DNA of 10,917 nucleotides from Muribaculaceae bacterium (GTDB lineage: Bacteria > Bacteroidota > Bacteroidia > Bacteroidales > Muribaculaceae), in contig JAFYYI010000023.1 of NCBI GenBank assembly GCA_017557665.1, positions 1 through 10,917 of the forward strand, written 5' to 3'. Shown piece after piece: positions 6,801 to 10,917 of the stretch. Numbering within the stretch: position 1 is the stretch's first letter; the number at the start of each line of letters is the position of its first letter. The notes beneath the pieces are model-generated. The model was not told the origin of the DNA, ran no database searches, and was given only the letters and a program-made list of their open reading frames with translations. Position numbers and translations under genes: made by a program.

Positions 6801-9800
6801 GCGAGTCTCGTCCTTGCTGAAGCTCAAAGCCGTAGCAGGCTCAGTGGCAACGACAGGCTGACGCAGCCACTGTCTGCCGTCGAAGCTGATGACCTCGCGG
6901 CCACTGCTGACAGTGACATCATCGATGCACCAAGCATACCACAGACCGTCAATTGCATAGCCTTGCCATGCAAGTTTAACGTTCTGGCCTGCATAAGCGC
7001 TCAGGTCAATGTTGACAGGAGTGCTGTAGTGGTTCTCCATATTCGGTTGAGCAGAGGCATCCCATAATTCAGTCCAAGTACTGCCACCATCGGTGGAAAC
7101 CTTAGCATAGTAGTGGTCACCATAGGTCGAACCCATTTGGCCATAAGTCCAAAATTGGAGGTGAGCGTTGGCGGGAACGGCAAATTCAGGCGTGATGAGC
7201 CATTCGTTTTGGTCGCCATAAGCCCAGTGCAGCCACATTTGCCACTGGCCTTCATGAGGAGCAGCATCGAACCCAGTAGTCTGTGTACGCACCCAGGTAG
7301 TTGCGTTCAAGGATTGGATGGTCCAGCCGTTGGCTTCCGGATCCTCTTCGAAACCGAAGGAGAATTCAGTACCAGGATTGATAGGTGTCGGGATAGCGCC
7401 TTGGCCTTCCCACATGGCCCAGCCAGTGCGGCTCACATAGAGGTTTTCGACGCCATAGATGATTTCAATCATCACATAGCGAAGATCTCTGGCCTCCCAA
7501 ATGCTGACCGTGTCGTTGATGGTTTCATAGCCGGCATGGGTTACCTCGATGGCATAGTCGCCTTTGCGGAAGCTCTCGAAGATATAATGGCCCGTTGAAT
7601 CGAGCGTGATGGGGTCGATCGGATGGTAGAGATGTTCGCCTTCGTTCAGGTTAGTGAAGGTCACCACGGTACCGTCTGGGCTGTCGGCGCTGTTGAGCAG
7701 CACGTTGACAGTCACGAGGCCTTCGAGTTCCATATCCTTGTCGATGCAAGGCGAGCACATGTTCGACCAAATGGTCTCGCTCTCGCGCGGCAAGGCAAGA
7801 TAGTTGATGTTGCTGCCTGGAGTAGGTGGCGTAGGTGGCGTAGGATTCGGGTTGTCGGTGATAGTCACGTCAACACCGTCATTGTTACCATATCTGGTGA
7901 CAATAAATTCGTATATCATACCCTCCTCAAAGACATAGTCGTTCTGGCGGCCACCCACATTACCGTTTGAAGCGGCAATCCAGATACGATCGCCAGGCGT
8001 CGGGTTGGTGATGCACCAGTCGTACGTGCCAGCAGGAATCTCTATACTCACACTGTTGTTGATGACAATGTTCTGCGTGGCGCAGTTTCCATCGGCATTC
8101 TCAGGGATCTTGTACTCGAACGCAGCATAGATGGCATCGTTGCCGGAACAGCTCATGCTCAAGGCTCCCGTTTCAGGAATGACCGTACCATAGGCTGTGG
8201 CATCGGCATCGAGCAACATCTGGTAGCCAGAGCCATCGCCCCAATTGTCTCCTGCAGTCAAGATGACTGTGGCGTTGCCTCTGTTAGGCATATAATCGGC
8301 AATGGCATCAGTGCCAGAAACAGGTCTGCAACTGTTTTCCGGAACATCTCCGCCTTCAAACACGCGGAAATCGTCATTCATAGCAGCTGGCTCGACCCAG
8401 TTGATCGCCGATTCGACCATCTCGCCGCGGTTGCCTTCATAGACGACACCCACGCCCCACTTGTAGACGCCAGGCTCGGCCAGAGGCCAGCTCACGTCGA
8501 TGTAGGCCGTGTCGGGACGCCATGCCGTGGCCAGCAACACGGTGTTCTCCTCCGTGTAAGGACCATCGTTGTAGCAGTCGGTACGGTAGATGCGGTAGTG
8601 GTTGAGAGCACGGTCACCGCGGCCTTCACCGCCCACGAAGGTGATGTCGTCGATGGTGAAGCAGTCGCCCGTCGGGTTCACGCTTCCATCCTTCGTGTAG
8701 CTCCACTTGAAGGTGTGCATACCGCCTGTGATGGCCTGGCTGTACTCGTTCCATCCGCTCAAGTCGGCACCATGCGTGAAGATCTGGGTGCCGTCAATGA
8801 AGAAGTCGCAGTGGTCCCAATAGGTATATGAACCCTCACCTTGGCAGTTGTACCAAAAGCTGAAGATGCCGTCTTGCGGGATGTCGACAGCAACTTCCAA
8901 TGTGGAACTGCTGCTGGCAACGCCAGCGTTACCGCTGCGGAACGCGTAGTTGCCGCTGTGGGAATCGGTCGTCAGCGACCATGGATACGTGGCGTCGTTC
9001 TGCCATTCATATGGGGTGTTGTCCCAATCCTCGAAGTCTTCGGTCAAGGTGGTGAAGAAGTTGAAGTCCCACCACACCTTCACGAGCTCCTCGCCGTCGA
9101 CCTCCACCAACTCGGCGCAAACATGGGCCAAAGCGGTAAAGTTCTCGTCAAGGATGAAGTCGATCGGGCTGGTAGTCTCCTGATAGTTGATCACCACGGG
9201 ATTGCCTTGGACGGGTGCGGTGACGGTTTGATAGCCTTCGCATCCAGCTTGGCCGTTATAGCTGCCCACATACATGGATCCGCTATAGTAGCCTTGCGCA
9301 TCGGTGATGAAGGTATACGTTTGGGCAACACCGAACTCATCCGTGCCGTTGAAGGTGACGGTGGCGCCAGCGATGCCGGTCTCGCCGTCTTGCTCGTAGA
9401 CGTGACCATTCACTTCGCCTTCGCCGCTCACTTTCACGACAACAGGATCAGAGAGAGCACTCTCGCCTTCGTCGTAGACTGCCGACACCTGGAAAGTATA
9501 GCCAGTCATGTTGTAGGTCAGGCCGCTGACAGTGTAGGTGGCGTCGCTGATGTCGTTAACCGTTGTGTGACCAATCAACTCACCGTCTTGATACACATTA
9601 TACATACGATAGGTACGGTCGACAACGGCGTCCCACAACAGAACGGCATCCTCGCCCTCGAAGATGGTCTCGTCTTCCACGCGGAGGTTGGTGGGGATGT
9701 TGAGGTGGGTTGTGAAGCCCCAGATTGGGCTACTCACGCCATCCGGGCAACCATCGTTGTTGAACTCGACATGCCAGAAATAGTTGGTGTTGTTCCAGAG

Positions 9801-10817
9801 GTTGCGCACAGTGTAACTGTTGGCCAAATCGGTGCTGAAACTGCCATCCGCAGGATACATGATGGTTTGCGGATGACCAGGTTCCGGGTGGTAGGTGGAA
9901 CCGAAGATCAGGCGCCAGCCCGTGGCGTAGGGAGGTATGTTCCAATGGAGCGTCACACTGGCAGGCTCGGCCTCGTCGTAGTTGTCGGGAGGCGTCGGAC
10001 CGAAGGCAAAGTCCTCCACGGCCGGGCAGGGGATTTGTTCGGCGTTGATGGTCACCTCAAAGTCAGGATCCGTCGAGGAAGCCACCAGATAGTACGTGCC
10101 GGGCGTCACAGGCAGGTTCTCAATGACGGGACCTGCGCTGATGGCACCACCAGGAGTCGGGGTCGGGCCAGGAGTAGTGTTAGCTTCCACGATAGTGACA
10201 TCATCGAGACACAAGATATACTGGTCATAGCTATTGAAGTGGCGGATGGCCACATACTTCTGTCCAGTATAGGCACTCAGGTCAACGGTGTAGTTGTACC
10301 AGTTGCCGATTCTCAGGCCTTCGCCACCGCGTGTTGCCCTGGAATTTGTTTTCCGTCCTCCACTCTTTGCGGTCATCGTCCATTCCTGAACCATGGTCCA
10401 ATTGCTGGTGCCATTGTCTGAAACGAACACTCCGAAGTGCTCGGTTGGATAACCCTCGTCAGCAGCGGCCATCCAGAAGCTGATGGACGAACCGGCGCCA
10501 AGGGTCACTTGGGGCGAAACGAGGTAGTTGTCGGGAGTCAAGGCACCCACTTGGTTGATGTAGGAAGCGCTAAGCATGGCATTGCTGCCACCGTGATACC
10601 AGTCGAGAGCCATGCCTGTATAGTAAGAATACTCGTTCGTGAAGTTGTCGATGTCAATCCAGTTGTGTCCGTCGCCATCAGCATCGATGGTCGTCCAGCC
10701 AGCCGGCAAACCACCTTCGAAGTCAACGGCGACGTCGCGGTTGCGGTTACCGCCCTTCATGATGATGTTGGCGCGGTTGGTGTTCGAGCGAGTGAGCGAA
10801 TAACTCTCATTCTGCAT
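3900..10817 (-). CDS. Giant HagA/gingipain-like T9SS surface adhesin (2305 residues, N-terminus unresolved)
   Basis: Mosaic extracellular protein. Approximate order of modules: cleaved-adhesin/choice-of-anchor-J domain 32-208 (GWTTIDADGDGHNW, a calcium-loop-like Asp pattern; LDDVTI at its end); fibronectin-III-like 276-370 and 372-462; carboxypeptidase-regulatory-like fold 465-546; second J domain 590-731; Fn3-like 735-810; DUF2436 at 849-989; regulatory-like fold 1028-1120; third J domain 1152-1308; second DUF2436 at 1445-1585; propeller-like region 1645-1860; fourth J domain 1970-2147; Fn3-like 2155-2205; and a type A T9SS sorting domain about 2228-2305 (LYPNPTNSN, GVYVVRV, HRVTVVR). Known family roles are haem, haemoglobin or matrix binding and, for the tail, export by T9SS and anchoring to the cell surface. 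Pro/Thr linkers (TPPTPPTPG) separate modules. No signal peptide follows the ATG at 10817 although T9SS cargo needs one, and a TGA at 10862-10860 closes the frame upstream. The real start is therefore missing or broken. Confidence 0.88.
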   Translation of the reverse strand: MQNESYSLTRSNTNRANIIMKGGNRNRDVAVDFEGGLPAGWTTIDADGDGHNWIDIDNFTNEYSYYTGMALDWYHGGSNAMLSASYINQVGALTPDNYLVSPQVTLGAGSSISFWMAAADEGYPTEHFGVFVSDNGTSNWTMVQEWTMTAKSGGRKTNSRATRGGEGLRIGNWYNYTVDLSAYTGQKYVAIRHFNSYDQYILCLDDVTIVEANTTPGPTPTPGGAISAGPVIENLPVTPGTYYLVASSTDPDFEVTINAEQIPCPAVEDFAFGPTPPDNYDEAEPASVTLHWNIPPYATGWRLIFGSTYHPEPGHPQTIMYPADGSFSTDLANSYTVRNLWNNTNYFWHVEFNNDGCPDGVSSPIWGFTTHLNIPTNLRVEDETIFEGEDAVLLWDAVVDRTYRMYNVYQDGELIGHTTVNDISDATYTVSGLTYNMTGYTFQVSAVYDEGESALSDPVVVKVSGEGEVNGHVYEQDGETGIAGATVTFNGTDEFGVAQTYTFITDAQGYYSGSMYVGSYNGQAGCEGYQTVTAPVQGNPVVINYQETTSPIDFILDENFTALAHVCAELVEVDGEELVKVWWDFNFFTTLTEDFEDWDNTPYEWQNDATYPWSLTTDSHSGNYAFRSGNAGVASSSSTLEVAVDIPQDGIFSFWYNCQGEGSYTYWDHCDFFIDGTQIFTHGADLSGWNEYSQAITGGMHTFKWSYTKDGSVNPTGDCFTIDDITFVGGEGRGDRALNHYRIYRTDCYNDGPYTEENTVLLATAWRPDTAYIDVSWPLAEPGVYKWGVGVVYEGNRGEMVESAINWVEPAAMNDDFRVFEGGDVPENSCRPVSGTDAIADYMPNRGNATVILTAGDNWGDGSGYQMLLDADATAYGTVIPETGALSMSCSGNDAIYAAFEYKIPENADGNCATQNIVINNSVSIEIPAGTYDWCITNPTPGDRIWIAASNGNVGGRQNDYVFEEGMIYEFIVTRYGNNDGVDVTITDNPNPTPPTPPTPGSNINYLALPRESETIWSNMCSPCIDKDMELEGLVTVNVLLNSADSPDGTVVTFTNLNEGEHLYHPIDPITLDSTGHYIFESFRKGDYAIEVTHAGYETINDTVSIWEARDLRYVMIEIIYGVENLYVSRTGWAMWEGQGAIPTPINPGTEFSFGFEEDPEANGWTIQSLNATTWVRTQTTGFDAAPHEGQWQMWLHWAYGDQNEWLITPEFAVPANAHLQFWTYGQMGSTYGDHYYAKVSTDGGSTWTELWDASAQPNMENHYSTPVNIDLSAYAGQNVKLAWQGYAIDGLWYAWCIDDVTVSSGREVISFDGRQWLRQPVVATEPATALSFSKDETRGERHLEYYKVMCESIDHEPIFNANTVHPFCQVATDQLVEGETYICKVAAVYSTGMSAYTEVEWQYEPCSNYAGTVDGVTVDGNTVSWTYPEGGEGPNPPTPPTGDVTVILTAGDNWGDGSGYQMLLDADANAYGSTIPETGALSLNCSGNEAIYAEFEYKIPENADGNCSTQNIVLNNSISITIPAGTYDWCITNPTPGDRIWIAAANGNVGGRQNDYVFEAGKTYEFTVTRYGNNDGVDVVITDNGKVYGVAGSNSVVDNSDCRFEEIVPTAVPNATGTAPHVGNAYYKPAQSGLFRGATGYANCVYNMTWPNAYVSFDVDAPATVNNIASVNVNRGGDYAGGFFYGYNADGVFFKINYETGAIVEQHSTSYTAMTEMAFNYADNTMYGIDNSSTGNSQLVTIDLATGNKTPIGGLGVSIMAFAIDLQGNAYGISITDGNFYSIDLATATKTQLGNTGHAVNYVQCMNFDHNTETLYWFQISDISDCALYTVNTQTGATTMLMNTPGEVTSFFVPFDGQTPPEPVGNILGAMIFVDGEWEAFVPAPTNTYTYEGEGENVCVRMVYDGTAVLPDNNFYYAMSCEECVEFNPQVACNPGAPIYAEALNETDQVKIYWGEQEPEPQPTEGDTFTFGFENGFEGWTTIDNDGDGLNWVNSANSVNASGYDYSGLAHGGNYFVYSQSFIDYDGPYNADNYLVTPQKYAIVNGSTLTFWADNANDSYPDHIEVCVATADNPVASDFTMVWSHTGAKSGANAEVRHDGNRYENWRQHIVDLSAYAGQNVWIAFHHQDYDMYEIWIDDVELSIAGKNRDGIVKYNVYRSADNATYELIAEVPAVEGQTYYEYIDTPEVGTYYYQVRADYGECESEPAVSGVNPDVNYVTAEVTGIDELNNVALYPNPTNSNVTIQAADMRHITVVSVLGQVVYDAEVSGDQVILNMSQYNAGVYVVRVATANGVSTHRVTVVR
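6063..6485 (-). repeat. DUF2436 module, copy 2 of an internal duplication
   Basis: This 423-base segment encodes 141 residues (1445-1585) that align without gaps to the other copy at 7851-8273. About 123 of 141 residues are identical by my count, and the DNA is also highly similar (for example 6148-6235 against 7936-8023). The sequence GYQMLLDAD, the FEYKIPENAD block and the IPAGTYDW block are hallmarks of the DUF2436 module found between adhesin domains in Porphyromonas gingivalis gingipains and HagA. Confidence 0.8.
7822..7844 (-). repeat. 9-base tandem repeat encoding a Pro/Thr linker
   Basis: GTAGGTGGC occurs twice in tandem with a partial third copy. It encodes TPPTPPTP on the minus strand, between the first DUF2436 module and the next domain. 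The unit is a multiple of three, so slippage would change linker length without a frameshift. Confidence 0.6.
7851..8273 (-). repeat. DUF2436 module, copy 1 of an internal duplication
   Basis: It encodes residues 849-989 of the adhesin and is the gap-free partner of 6063-6485. Differences are scattered (for example EEGMIYEF here against EAGKTYEF there). The two copies are separated by about 1.4 kb holding a regulatory-like fold, a J domain and an Fn3-like domain, so whole blocks may have been duplicated together or moved by recombination. Confidence 0.8.
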
Positions 10818-10917
10818 GTCGTAGGCCGAACCGTCGGTCCAAGGATGAGCAGCTGAGGATCAGCGTGGATTTCCTGACGGATCTGGATTTCATTCCGGCA
10901 AACGAACCGGTCAGCCC
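10796..10917 (+). other. Coding-like segment on the plus strand at the right edge
   Basis: The plus frame beginning after a TGA at 10793-10795 is open to the edge. From about 10841 its translation (KDEQ, LRISVDFLTDLDFIP, ANEPVS) has the alternating hydrophobic pattern and G/C-ending codons of a real protein, unlike an antisense shadow. No ATG starts it and it abuts the adhesin head-on. It could be a fragment of another surface or fimbria-related protein (a loose likeness to DUF3868-type N-termini), or a product of misassembly or inversion. The stretch is too short to be sure. Confidence 0.3.

Noticed and set aside
7822..8273. Repeats considered as a CRISPR array or transposon ends
   Set aside because: The repeated DNA is in-frame protein-coding sequence with no spacers or flanking terminal inverted repeats; it is a duplicated protein domain plus a short linker repeat.
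8841..10421. A 526-codon open frame on the plus strand
   Set aside because: It is antisense to the adhesin, whose minus-strand translation shows clear J, Fn3 and regulatory-like domains throughout. The plus translation is His/Val/Gly/Ala-rich without recognisable motifs, as expected of a shadow of GC3-rich coding DNA.

Overview
The window looks like a piece of a Bacteroidales (Bacteroidota) chromosome, most likely an uncultured gut or oral type. Four things point there: a type IX secretion (T9SS) C-terminal sorting domain, gingipain/HagA-like adhesin modules, promoter elements of the Bacteroidota form (TTTG-N19-21-TAnnTTTG), and no clear Shine-Dalgarno sequences. Coding DNA is of moderate GC with G/C-rich third positions; the intergenic DNA is very AT-rich.

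Layout. (1) Bases 1-2313, minus strand: the first 771 codons of a secreted protein with a von Willebrand factor A (VWA) domain followed by GLUG-type repeats. It runs off the left edge. A Bacteroidota promoter lies about 130 bases upstream, with a 9-bp dyad across its -7 element and a second dyad further upstream. (2) Bases 2542-2999, minus strand: two very small membrane proteins with overlapping ATGA stop/start; I recognise neither. (3) Bases 3000-3413: an AT-rich divergent intergenic region with a -7 element pointing left, a promoter pointing right, and a structured leader containing a possible 32-codon ORF. (4) Bases 3414-3734, plus strand: a small XRE/Cro-type helix-turn-helix regulator. 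(5) Bases 3735-3899: three consecutive hairpins between convergent genes. Two of them have U-tracts serving the leftward gene, and one of those is a REP-like palindrome. (6) Bases 3900-10817, minus strand: a very large (at least 2305 residues) mosaic T9SS adhesin with four cleaved-adhesin/choice-of-anchor-J type domains, fibronectin-III-like linkers, carboxypeptidase-regulatory-like folds, two nearly identical DUF2436 modules, a propeller-like region and a terminal sorting domain. (7) Bases 10818-10917: the reading frame of the adhesin is broken by a stop, and the opposite strand looks protein-coding. The true N-terminus of the adhesin is therefore missing or disrupted here.

Functionally this is a cell-surface locus. 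Two large exported proteins, one with a metal-binding VWA domain and one HagA/gingipain-like, flank a small regulatory/membrane-protein cassette. Whether the regulator controls the flanking surface genes is inference; the dyads over the VWA-gene promoter are the most concrete hint. I see no RNA genes, CRISPR arrays, insertion sequences or phage genes.
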